Positions 1 through 7,318 of a stretch of 49,936 nucleotides of DNA are shown one piece after another (position 1 is the first letter of the stretch; each line of letters starts with the position of its first letter). A program made the translations under genes and the position numbers. The DNA comes from Bacteroidota bacterium (lineage in GTDB: Bacteria; Bacteroidota; Bacteroidia; AKYH767-A; OLB10). The DNA is taken from contig CANGJU010000008.1 in NCBI GenBank assembly GCA_947453935.1, positions 1 to 49,936 on the forward strand, in the 5' to 3' direction. Below the pieces are notes generated by a model. The model ran no database searches. It worked only from the letters and a program-made list of their open reading frames with translations, and was not told the origin of the DNA.

Positions 1-168
1 ACATGTCAGTATGATATTACAGGTTCTCAACCATCAGCTCCAACAGGTCTTGCATGTTACCAAACAGCAACATTCAATGGAACAACATGTCAGTATGATA
101 TTACAGGTTCTCAACCATCAGCTCCAACAGGACTTGCATGTTACCAAACAGCAACATTCAATGGAACA
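1..168 (+). repeat. Two tandem 84-bp coding repeats, plus a diverged third
   Basis: Bases 1-84 and 85-168 are the same 84-bp unit with a single visible difference (ggt versus gga in the glycine codon after PSAPT). From 169 a third copy starts (acatgtcag) and diverges after a few codons. The unit is an exact multiple of three and encodes 28 residues, so copy number can change without breaking the frame. The array probably continues to the left of the window. Confidence 0.9.
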
Positions 169-2163
169 ACATGTCAGTGGGATGTAACAGGATCACCAGC
201 TGCTGCGATTGTAACAAACGCAACAGGATGTGATAGCTATGTATGGTCAGCTAACGGTACTACGTATACGCAATCTGGAACATACAACTACTCTTCAAAC
301 TGTCAGGATTACACATTAAACTTAACGATCAACGCATCTACTACTTATTATGCAGATGTTGATAATGATGGTTATGGAGATGCAGGTAATACAACAACAT
401 CATGTAATGGAGCACCATCAGGATACATTTCACAAGCTGGTGATTGCAACGATAACAATGCGAACATCAACCCAGGAGCTACGGAATTATGTGGTAACGG
501 AATCGATGACAACTGCGATGGAAACATCGACGAAGGCTGTGGATGTACAAATCCTCCAACAGCAAATGCAGGATCAAATACAGCAGTATGTTCAGGTCAG
601 TCATTATCATTAAACGGTTCAATTGGTGGAGGCGCATCAAATGCAACATGGTCAACAAGTGGAACAGGAACATTCAGTCCATCAGCAAACGTGTTAAATG
701 CATCTTATGTACCATCAGCGGATGATATCGCAGCAGGAACAGTAACATTAACATTAACTACGGATGCGGTTGCACCATGTACAGCAGCATCAAGTTCAAT
801 AACAGTTACAATAAATCCATTGCCAACAGTTCCAGGAGCGATCAGCGGTCAAAATTCGATCTGTTATCCATTAAGTAACATCTTCACGTACTCAATTGCC
901 CCAGTAGCAGGAGCTAGCTCTTATACATGGACAGTACCAGCTGGTGTAAGCATCCAAGGAAGCGCAACAGGATCATCAATCCAGGTTAAGTTTATCGATG
1001 CATTTGTACAATTAGGAATTGTAGGAAACATCACAGTTACACCAAACAACAGCAATGGATGTGGAAGTGCAACGTCATCATCGTTAGCAATCAATGTAGC
1101 GGTATCAGCACCGGTACAGCCTTCATCAATATCAGGACCTCAGGCGGCATGTAATGGTGATATTGGAACGTATTCAGTAGCGTTAGTAGCTCGTGCAGGT
1201 GTATACAACTGGACAATGCCAACGGGCGCAACGATTATCAGTGGTGCAGGTACAAACGTAATTACAGTACAATACGGAGCAAGCTTCACAGGTGGAAATA
1301 TTTCGGTAACGGCAGGTAACCAGTGCGGAACAAGTGCAGCACGTGTACGTACAGTAACATTAAACTACTTAACAGCACCAGGGGTGATCAGCGGACCAAT
1401 CGATGGATTATGTAATGCAGCAAATGCTACTTACTCAGTAGCGTCAGTTTCAGGAGCAAGTTCATACAACTGGACAGTACCAGCGGGAGCAACAATTACA
1501 AGTGGAGCAGGAACAAATGCAATCACAGTTAGCTTCGGCGGTACATTCACAACAGGAAACGTAACAGTAGCAGCGGTTAATGGTTGCGGAATAGGAACAG
1601 CACGTAGCTTAGCAGTGAAAGCAGTACCATCACAACCGGTATCAATCACAGGTGCTACATCAGTATGTGTGAACAGTACACAAACATATTCAACAGCAAC
1701 TGTAACGGGAGCATCAAGTTATGTATGGACAATCCCAGGTGGTGGTACAATCAACTCAGGTCAAGGAACGAAAATTATTTCTATGACATATGGGCCAGTA
1801 GCATCAGCAACAGGTATCGTAACTGTTAAAGCATCTAACGCATGTGGAGTATCAGCAGTACGTGTATTAGCAGTGGTATCTACGGTATGTCCACGTGTAG
1901 GAGAAGGATCATCATTAACAATGATAGCATATCCAAATCCAACACATACAAACTTAACAGTAGAGTTTACAGCTGAACAATCACAAGATGTAAACATGAC
2001 AATGCGTGATGCATCAGGTCGCGTAGTTTATTCTGAAATGAAAGCAGTAGCTGCTGGAGCAAATGCAAATACAATTGATGTATCTTCATTCGCGAAAGGT
2101 ATCTACATGTTACAAGTTCAGTCGAACAACACAACTGAAACGTTACGTGTAATCGTAGAATAA
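1..2163 (+). CDS. Large repetitive T9SS-secreted surface protein (3' part, 5' end outside window)
   Basis: Frame 1 is open from the first base to the stop at 2161-2163, so the track ORF beginning at GTG 691 is only the tail of a longer gene. In order I see: two near-identical 28-residue repeats (TCQYDITGSQPSAPTG..) and a diverged third; a CxSYxW..NG repeat (about nt 220-340); a MopE-like putative metal-binding segment (YYADVDNDGYGD ... CGNGIDDNCDGNIDEGC, about nt 346-543); an adhesin-type domain with CSGQSLSL; four tandem PKD-like domains (about nt 826-1893) with the pattern ASSYxWTVPAG...GTNxITV; and a C-terminal T9SS type A sorting domain (YPNPT ... GIYMLQVQ, about nt 1918-2160). It is expected to be exported by the type IX system to the cell surface. 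Codon choice is strikingly biased to aca, gca, gga and tca, unlike neighbouring genes. The specific ligand or adhesion role is unknown. Confidence 0.9.
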   Translation, partial: TCQYDITGSQPSAPTGLACYQTATFNGTTCQYDITGSQPSAPTGLACYQTATFNGTTCQWDVTGSPAAAIVTNATGCDSYVWSANGTTYTQSGTYNYSSNCQDYTLNLTINASTTYYADVDNDGYGDAGNTTTSCNGAPSGYISQAGDCNDNNANINPGATELCGNGIDDNCDGNIDEGCGCTNPPTANAGSNTAVCSGQSLSLNGSIGGGASNATWSTSGTGTFSPSANVLNASYVPSADDIAAGTVTLTLTTDAVAPCTAASSSITVTINPLPTVPGAISGQNSICYPLSNIFTYSIAPVAGASSYTWTVPAGVSIQGSATGSSIQVKFIDAFVQLGIVGNITVTPNNSNGCGSATSSSLAINVAVSAPVQPSSISGPQAACNGDIGTYSVALVARAGVYNWTMPTGATIISGAGTNVITVQYGASFTGGNISVTAGNQCGTSAARVRTVTLNYLTAPGVISGPIDGLCNAANATYSVASVSGASSYNWTVPAGATITSGAGTNAITVSFGGTFTTGNVTVAAVNGCGIGTARSLAVKAVPSQPVSITGATSVCVNSTQTYSTATVTGASSYVWTIPGGGTINSGQGTKIISMTYGPVASATGIVTVKASNACGVSAVRVLAVVSTVCPRVGEGSSLTMIAYPNPTHTNLTVEFTAEQSQDVNMTMRDASGRVVYSEMKAVAAGANANTIDVSSFAKGIYMLQVQSNNTTETLRVIVE

Positions 2164-2200
2164 TTCAACCGGGATTTATCCCTGAATTACATACAACACT

Positions 2201-2236
2201 AAGAGCGGCAGCCATTCGGCTGCCGCTCTTGTTTTA
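2201..2236 (+). terminator. Strong intrinsic terminator after the T9SS protein gene
   Basis: A perfect 13-bp stem (aagagcggcagcc / ggctgccgctctt) with a four-base loop is followed by gtttta. It lies 37 bases after the stop codon and separates the surface-protein gene from the ABC transporter gene. Confidence 0.9.
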
Positions 2237-2272
2237 TACCATAACCAATAAATAATTAACTTCGGCATTGAA

Positions 2273-4021
2273 ATGAAATCGATGGAAGTTTTAAACGTAA
2301 AAGAGTTAAGCGTTTCTTTTAAAAATGGAAATGAACTATTCACAGCAGTGAATAAGATTTCCTTTTCGCTGTATTCCGGAAAAACACTTGGCATTGTAGG
2401 TGAATCAGGTTCGGGTAAATCTGTAACCTCACTAACGCTCATGCAGCTTCTTCCAAAATCAAAAGGGACTTCGATTAATGGAATAGCTTCCTTTAACTCA
2501 AAGAGTAATCAGCAGCTCGATTTAATTGCACTATCGGAAGAGGATATCCGTAAATACAGAGGAAGTGATATGGCAATGATTTTTCAAGAACCTATGACTT
2601 CGCTAAATCCTGTTTTTACCTGCGGAAATCAAGTGGCCGAAGCAATCAAGCTTCATCAAAAAGTATCATCGAAAGAAGCGCGATTAAAAACAATAGAATT
2701 ATTTAAAAAAGTAAAGCTGCCTCGTCCAGAGCAAATGTTTGATGCGTATCCTCATCAATTGTCAGGAGGACAAAAGCAACGCGTGATGATTGCAATGGCG
2801 ATATCTTGTAATCCGAAAGTGCTTATAGCAGATGAACCAACAACTGCGTTAGATGTAACGGTACAGGCCAGTATACTAGAGTTGCTAAAAGAGCTACAGC
2901 AGGAAACAGGAATGGCTATGATTTTTATTACGCATGACCTTGGAGTAATAGCACAAATAGCAGATGAAGTAGTTGTCATGTATAAAGGGAATATTGTAGA
3001 GCAAGGTCAAACTAAACAGGTACTTGAAAATCCGCTTCACCCATATACAAAAGGTTTGCTGTCGTGCCGTCCAGCAAGCAATATCAACCTAAAAAAGCTA
3101 CCTACTGTATCTGATTTTATGAAAGTGAATGAAGATGGTTCATTTTCTGAAACGGGTATAACGATTACGCAGCTACGAAATGAATTAGTTTTATCAGAAC
3201 AAGATAGAAATAATCAAAAATTAAAACTCGAAAGTCAGAATTCTATTTTGTCAGTAAATAATCTGGTTGTATCTTTTCCAACCAGTAAAAATATTTTTGG
3301 TAAAGTAACTTCCTCTTTTACTGCCGTAGATCATGTTTCGTTTGATGTACGAAAAGGAGAAACTTTAGGAGTAGTAGGTGAGTCCGGTTGTGGCAAAACA
3401 ACACTAGGAAGAGCTATTCTACGGTTAGTTAATTCATCAAGTGGTGAAGTGAATTTTGAAGGGAATAATATTCTGAAGTATTCGGATAAAGAAATGAGAT
3501 TGCTTCGTAAGAAAATGCAGCTGGTATTTCAAGATCCTTATTCGAGTTTGAATCCGCGACTCAAAATAAGTGATGCAATCACTGAACCTATGATTGTACA
3601 CGCTATTGGCTCTGGCAAGGAAGATCGATTGCACTTAGCAGAGCAATTATTGTTTAAAGTAGGATTGAATGCAGATGCACTTAATAAATATCCGCATCAG
3701 TTTTCGGGAGGTCAGCGACAACGAATTTGTATTGCCCGCGCTTTATCTGTTCAGCCATCGTTTTTAATTTGTGATGAGTCTGTTTCTGCATTGGATGTAT
3801 CAGTGCAAGCACAGGTTTTGAATTTGCTTAACGAATTGAAAGTAGAAAACAACCTGACTTATATTTTTATCTCTCACGATTTATCGGTTGTTCGCTATAT
3901 GAGTGACACGATGATTGTTATGAAGAACGGTAAGATAGAAGAAGTAGGAGAAGCAAAGGCTGTTTATGAAGATCCTCGTTCTGAGTATACCAAGAGTTTG
4001 TTATCGTCAATTCCTCATTAA
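2273..4021 (+). CDS. Double-ATPase ABC transporter protein, peptide/nickel/glutathione type (DppD-DppF fusion, YejF/GsiA-like)
   Basis: The protein carries two complete ATP-binding cassettes. The first has Walker A GESGSGKS (residues 43-50), Q-loop FQEPMTSLNP, signature LSGGQKQR (163-170) and Walker B VLIADEPTTALD. The second has Walker A GESGCGKT (369-376), Q-loop FQDPYSSLNP, signature FSGGQRQR and Walker B FLICDESVSALD. The HPYTKGLL segment after each cassette region is the oligopeptide-transporter C-terminal motif. The role is to power uptake of peptides or similar solutes from the inner face of the cytoplasmic membrane. No permease or binding-protein gene is nearby, so the partners are encoded elsewhere and the substrate is not known. 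The start could be ATG 2273 or the in-frame ATG three codons later. It is followed after 5 bases by recX, with which it is probably co-transcribed. Confidence 0.92.
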   Translation: MKSMEVLNVKELSVSFKNGNELFTAVNKISFSLYSGKTLGIVGESGSGKSVTSLTLMQLLPKSKGTSINGIASFNSKSNQQLDLIALSEEDIRKYRGSDMAMIFQEPMTSLNPVFTCGNQVAEAIKLHQKVSSKEARLKTIELFKKVKLPRPEQMFDAYPHQLSGGQKQRVMIAMAISCNPKVLIADEPTTALDVTVQASILELLKELQQETGMAMIFITHDLGVIAQIADEVVVMYKGNIVEQGQTKQVLENPLHPYTKGLLSCRPASNINLKKLPTVSDFMKVNEDGSFSETGITITQLRNELVLSEQDRNNQKLKLESQNSILSVNNLVVSFPTSKNIFGKVTSSFTAVDHVSFDVRKGETLGVVGESGCGKTTLGRAILRLVNSSSGEVNFEGNNILKYSDKEMRLLRKKMQLVFQDPYSSLNPRLKISDAITEPMIVHAIGSGKEDRLHLAEQLLFKVGLNADALNKYPHQFSGGQRQRICIARALSVQPSFLICDESVSALDVSVQAQVLNLLNELKVENNLTYIFISHDLSVVRYMSDTMIVMKNGKIEEVGEAKAVYEDPRSEYTKSLLSSIPH

Positions 4022-4026
4022 TCTTC

Positions 4027-4494
4027 ATGGAAAAAAGCAAGAAGTATATTTCTAACGCGGAAGCCTATACGAAGATTACCAAATGGTGTGCTTATCAAGA
4101 AAGAGCACAACAGGAAGTTCGAGACAAATTATACGATTTTGGTTTGCATAAAGAGGAGGTAGAACAGCTTCTTACTCGGATAATATCAGAGGGTTTTGTG
4201 AATGAAGAGCGATTTGCCATTTCATTTGCTAATGGTAAATTAAATCAGTTGGGGTGGGGTAGAATTAAAATCAGTTATGCGCTTAAAGCAAAACGCGTTT
4301 CCGACTATTGCATAAAAAAAGCATTGAAAAGTTTAGATGAAGGCAAGTATATACAGATGCTGGAAGATGCTTATTTAAAGCGCAGCAAAATGGAAAAAGA
4401 AAAACATCCTTTGAAAAGAAAATACAAATTGATTTCTTATTTGTCTAGCAGGGGATTTGAAAGAGATTTAATAGAAGAAATTATTAGAGAATAA
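4027..4494 (+). CDS. recX: Regulatory protein RecX
   Basis: The 155-residue protein has the usual RecX three-helix repeats: WCAYQERAQQEVRDKL near the start, the central GFVNEERFAISFANGKL with GWGRIKISYALKAKRVS, and a third, weaker repeat ending in YLSSRGFERDLIEEII. The family binds RecA filaments and limits RecA recombinase and co-protease activity in the cytoplasm. It lies 5 bases after the ABC ATPase gene, so it is probably expressed from the same transcript, and not next to recA as in many other phyla. Length and motif order are normal for the family. Confidence 0.9.
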   Translation: MEKSKKYISNAEAYTKITKWCAYQERAQQEVRDKLYDFGLHKEEVEQLLTRIISEGFVNEERFAISFANGKLNQLGWGRIKISYALKAKRVSDYCIKKALKSLDEGKYIQMLEDAYLKRSKMEKEKHPLKRKYKLISYLSSRGFERDLIEEIIRE

Positions 4495-4527
4495 AAAATG
4501 GTCGACAAATTTGCCGACCATTTTTTA
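4493..4527. terminator. Bidirectional intrinsic terminator between recX and the delta-60 gene
   Basis: A 12-bp perfect stem aaaaaatggtcg / cgaccatttttt with a 10-base loop. The A-run and T-run flanks make it work on both strands. It starts within the recX stop codon and serves the convergent gene that ends at 4542. Confidence 0.9.
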
Positions 4528-4541
4528 TTTAATACCGTATT

Positions 4542-6620
4542 TTATTGAATGGTGATTTTCTTAGTTAGTATTTTATCGTTATTGTTAAGCTTAATTATAT
4601 AAGTTCCTTTCGCCATTCCTTCAAGATTTAATTCTGCTTGATTATTTTTAAATTCGATTGAAGTATTTACAATTAATTTACCAGTTAAATCCATCATTTG
4701 TAAAGTTGATTTTCCTATAAATTCAGCTTGAATAGTAACTAAACTATTTATAGTAGTTGGGTTTGGATAAACAATTATTGCAGATGAATTCAATTCATTT
4801 AATCCAACTGTTCCTAATAAATTGATGGTATATGTTGGACTATTACCGCAATCATTACTTGCTTGAACATATAAAATTCCACCAGTAAATGACGAAGGCC
4901 ATGTAACACTAATACTAGTATCCGCTGATGAATAAGTAGTTCCTTGATTTGAATTTATTTGAGCTCCACTTACGTTGGTTGTCCAAGTATAAGTTGTTGC
5001 ACCTTGAGAAGCATTGATCGTGTAATTAATAGTTTGACCGAATACATTTAGATTATTACCATTAATAGCAGTGATTGCTGTAGGATATACAATAGCCAAT
5101 CCCGTTTTCTCTACGCTCGATCCGCATCCATTATTTGCTTTTACGTATAATGTAGTATTAGAAGTTAAATTTGATGGCCATGTCACATTTACAGTTAATA
5201 CAGTATCAGTAAAAGGTCCAGGAGCTCCATTAATTAATACATTCGGATTGCTTGCTCTCCAGGTATAATTATCTGCATTGGCAACAGCAGGTATTGTATA
5301 ACTTAATGTTTTACCACATACATTTAATAATTGTCCTGTTAAGCTAATTGGTGTAATTGGAGTCATACACATGCTGTCATTTAATAATCGTGTAATGATA
5401 CAATCATTTGCAGTGCCTGCTAAGGATGAACGGAAACCTGTCACGCCGACTTTACCATTAGAAAATATGCATAATCCATAAGCATCAGCGAATACGTTTG
5501 CGCCAAAAAGATGAGTTACTTTACCATTTGTTCCAAAAGTTGGATCTATTAATCCGTTAGCGTTGAATCGCGCTATCATCCAACCACGGGTAAAATTCGT
5601 TTGACCACTTGAGCCGCAAACAACAATTTTACCATCCCATTGACGAGCAATTCCAGCAAGGTATGTAATAGCACCACCACCGTTAAGCGATACATAATTC
5701 CCATTGTTAAATGAACTAGGAATAACGCCTAATGTATCTAACTTGGTAATAAAAGTTGAGACTGAATTGTTCCCTACGATATAATACTGATATCCATCAC
5801 TCAAAATAGCACTTGCTCTTGAATCTGAACCGCTGCTAAGATTAACTATACCACCTAGGGGATTTCCTGAGTTGTTAATTCTAAAAGCAATCGCACTGTT
5901 TCCTCCAGTGCTAAATGTTTTAAAACCTGCAGCTACAATGCTTCCGTCTGCTAATTGATCAATGCCGGTAATCTGATCGGTTGATGCGCCTGCATTGGTA
6001 ATTATTAACGTTCCATTTGTTCCGAAAGAAGAATCTACAACTCCGTCTGTTGTGTACTTTACTAAAGTAGAACGCTTGTTTGGTTGTCGTGAATACCCAG
6101 CCACCAATATGCTTCCATCACTCAAAACTTTTACTGAGTTGGCTGCATCTTCATTGGTTCCAAAACCATATTCAGCATATCCATTAATGCCAAAAGTGGA
6201 ATCAATTGTTCCATTTGTATTAATTCTACAGGTTATAAAGTTTGCATCTGAAACAGTAACATAAGATAATCCTGTTGCTAAAATTTTTCCATCTGATTGC
6301 AATGACATTGAATACATATAAATTGATGTACCGTATTGCATAATTGCTCTGCCGACATTTCCGAAAGAGCTATCGATAGTTCCATTTTCCTTGATATGCA
6401 TTACTACTGAAGAGGTGATGTTGTTTATACTTGCTGCACTCAAAACATACATAGAAGAGTCTTGCAATCCAGCAATACTGTAACCTAAATCGTTTACAGT
6501 ACCTGGCATATAGGTGCCAAATCCTGCATTGGCAAAGGTTAAGTCATAAGCACCTGCTTGCGAGTATGATTGCTGTTGAAGGCAAATAAAACTCAATAGT
6601 AATAGTAGTTTTTTGATCAT
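4542..6620 (-). CDS. T9SS-secreted delta-60 repeat protein with PKD-like domains
   Basis: The 692-residue protein starts with a signal peptide (MIKKLLLLLSFICLQQQSYSQ). Residues about 25-420 hold a series of delta-60 (DUF5122-type) beta-propeller repeats, recognisable by NGTIDSSFGNVG, NGTIDSTFGINGY, DGVVDSSFGTNGT and NGLIDPTFGTNGK. Two PKD-like segments follow (NADNYTWRAS..., GATTYTWTTN...), each ending in a Cys-Gly pair (NNGCGSS, SNDCGNS). The end is a T9SS type A sorting domain (IIVYPNPTT ... GTYIIKLNNN ... KKITIQ). The protein is expected to be secreted or surface-attached by the type IX system. The biological role of delta-60 repeat proteins is not established. The gene stands alone, divergent from the RluE gene and convergent to recX. 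Its codon use is ordinary for the window, unlike the T9SS gene at 1-2163. Confidence 0.9.
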   Translation of the reverse strand: MIKKLLLLLSFICLQQQSYSQAGAYDLTFANAGFGTYMPGTVNDLGYSIAGLQDSSMYVLSAASINNITSSVVMHIKENGTIDSSFGNVGRAIMQYGTSIYMYSMSLQSDGKILATGLSYVTVSDANFITCRINTNGTIDSTFGINGYAEYGFGTNEDAANSVKVLSDGSILVAGYSRQPNKRSTLVKYTTDGVVDSSFGTNGTLIITNAGASTDQITGIDQLADGSIVAAGFKTFSTGGNSAIAFRINNSGNPLGGIVNLSSGSDSRASAILSDGYQYYIVGNNSVSTFITKLDTLGVIPSSFNNGNYVSLNGGGAITYLAGIARQWDGKIVVCGSSGQTNFTRGWMIARFNANGLIDPTFGTNGKVTHLFGANVFADAYGLCIFSNGKVGVTGFRSSLAGTANDCIITRLLNDSMCMTPITPISLTGQLLNVCGKTLSYTIPAVANADNYTWRASNPNVLINGAPGPFTDTVLTVNVTWPSNLTSNTTLYVKANNGCGSSVEKTGLAIVYPTAITAINGNNLNVFGQTINYTINASQGATTYTWTTNVSGAQINSNQGTTYSSADTSISVTWPSSFTGGILYVQASNDCGNSPTYTINLLGTVGLNELNSSAIIVYPNPTTINSLVTIQAEFIGKSTLQMMDLTGKLIVNTSIEFKNNQAELNLEGMAKGTYIIKLNNNDKILTKKITIQ

Positions 6621-6687
6621 CTGATTTATGGTTTATTTATTCAAAAATATAATTTTTTTTGAAATAAATTTTGTTGCTACAATTTAT

Positions 6688-6695
6688 CACCTTTG
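6688..6695 (+). promoter_or_regulatory. Imperfect Bacteroidota -7 element upstream of rluE
   Basis: CACCTTTG matches TAnnTTTG at all but the first base and ends 4 bases before ATG 6700. No well-spaced TTG -33 element is visible. If it is used, the transcript would be nearly leaderless. Confidence 0.4.
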
Positions 6696-6699
6696 CAAC

Positions 6700-7281
6700 A
6701 TGTATAACTATTACCTATTCTACAAGCCCTATAACATCCTGTCTCAATTTACCGACGAAGGAAATAAGAAAGGCTATGGTTCACTTATTACAATTCCGAA
6801 AGATGTTTACAACGTTGGAAGGCTGGATTCAGATAGCGAAGGACTTATGATTCTTACGAATGATAAATCATTAAATCAATTATTGCTGCATCCCAAGAAT
6901 GCTCATAAGCGAACGTATTATGTGCTGGTGGAAGGTGTTGTTACGGAGAAAGCAATTCAACAATTAAGAGAAGGTGTTTCCATCACAATTGATGGTCAAT
7001 CTTACGATACTCGTCGTGCAGATGCGCGAATTATTGATACCCCTGAATTACCTGAACGCAATCCGCCAGTCCGTTTTCGTAAAACTGTAACAGATACTTG
7101 GATCGAACTAAAATTAACAGAAGGAAAAAATCGACAGGTTCGTAAGATGACAGCCGCCGTTGGATTCCCGACCTTGCGATTAGTGCGTGTGGCGATAGGA
7201 GGAATAACTATGGATGATCCAACACCAGGGAAATTGGTGGAATTAACACGTAATTTTATCATTCAAAATATGGATGTTTAA
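6700..7281 (+). CDS. rluE: 23S rRNA pseudouridine synthase, RluE type (RsuA/RluE family)
   Basis: The protein begins directly with the catalytic-domain motif YYLFYKPYNILSQF and carries GRLDSDSEGLMILTND with the catalytic aspartate (residue 43 from ATG 6700). Further conserved segments are HPKNAHKRTYYVLVEG and LTEGKNRQVRKMTAAVGFPTLRLVR. There is no S4 RNA-binding domain, as in RluE, which modifies a uridine of 23S rRNA (position 2457 in E. coli). The track start at 6628 would add a poorly conserved hydrophobic stretch that overlaps the intergenic AT-rich region. ATG 6700 matches the family start and gives 193 residues. A promoter-like CACCTTTG lies only 4 bases upstream of this ATG. Confidence 0.88.
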   Translation: MYNYYLFYKPYNILSQFTDEGNKKGYGSLITIPKDVYNVGRLDSDSEGLMILTNDKSLNQLLLHPKNAHKRTYYVLVEGVVTEKAIQQLREGVSITIDGQSYDTRRADARIIDTPELPERNPPVRFRKTVTDTWIELKLTEGKNRQVRKMTAAVGFPTLRLVRVAIGGITMDDPTPGKLVELTRNFIIQNMDV

Positions 7282-7318
7282 TTTCTTTTCTTCAATTTTG
7301 AAAACTTATTATCGAATT

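Noticed and set aside
1-168. Tandem repeats as a possible CRISPR array
   Set aside because: The units are contiguous without spacers, are in frame and encode a recognisable protein repeat.
350-725. Small ORFs at 350-613, 479-673 and 543-725
   Set aside because: They are other-frame readings of the open T9SS coding frame, with highly skewed composition (Gln/Met/His runs).
3770-3810. DES in place of DEP in the second Walker B region of the ABC protein as a sign of inactivity
   Set aside because: The catalytic Glu is present, and DppF-like cassettes commonly vary at the Pro position (DEAVSALD, DESVSALD).
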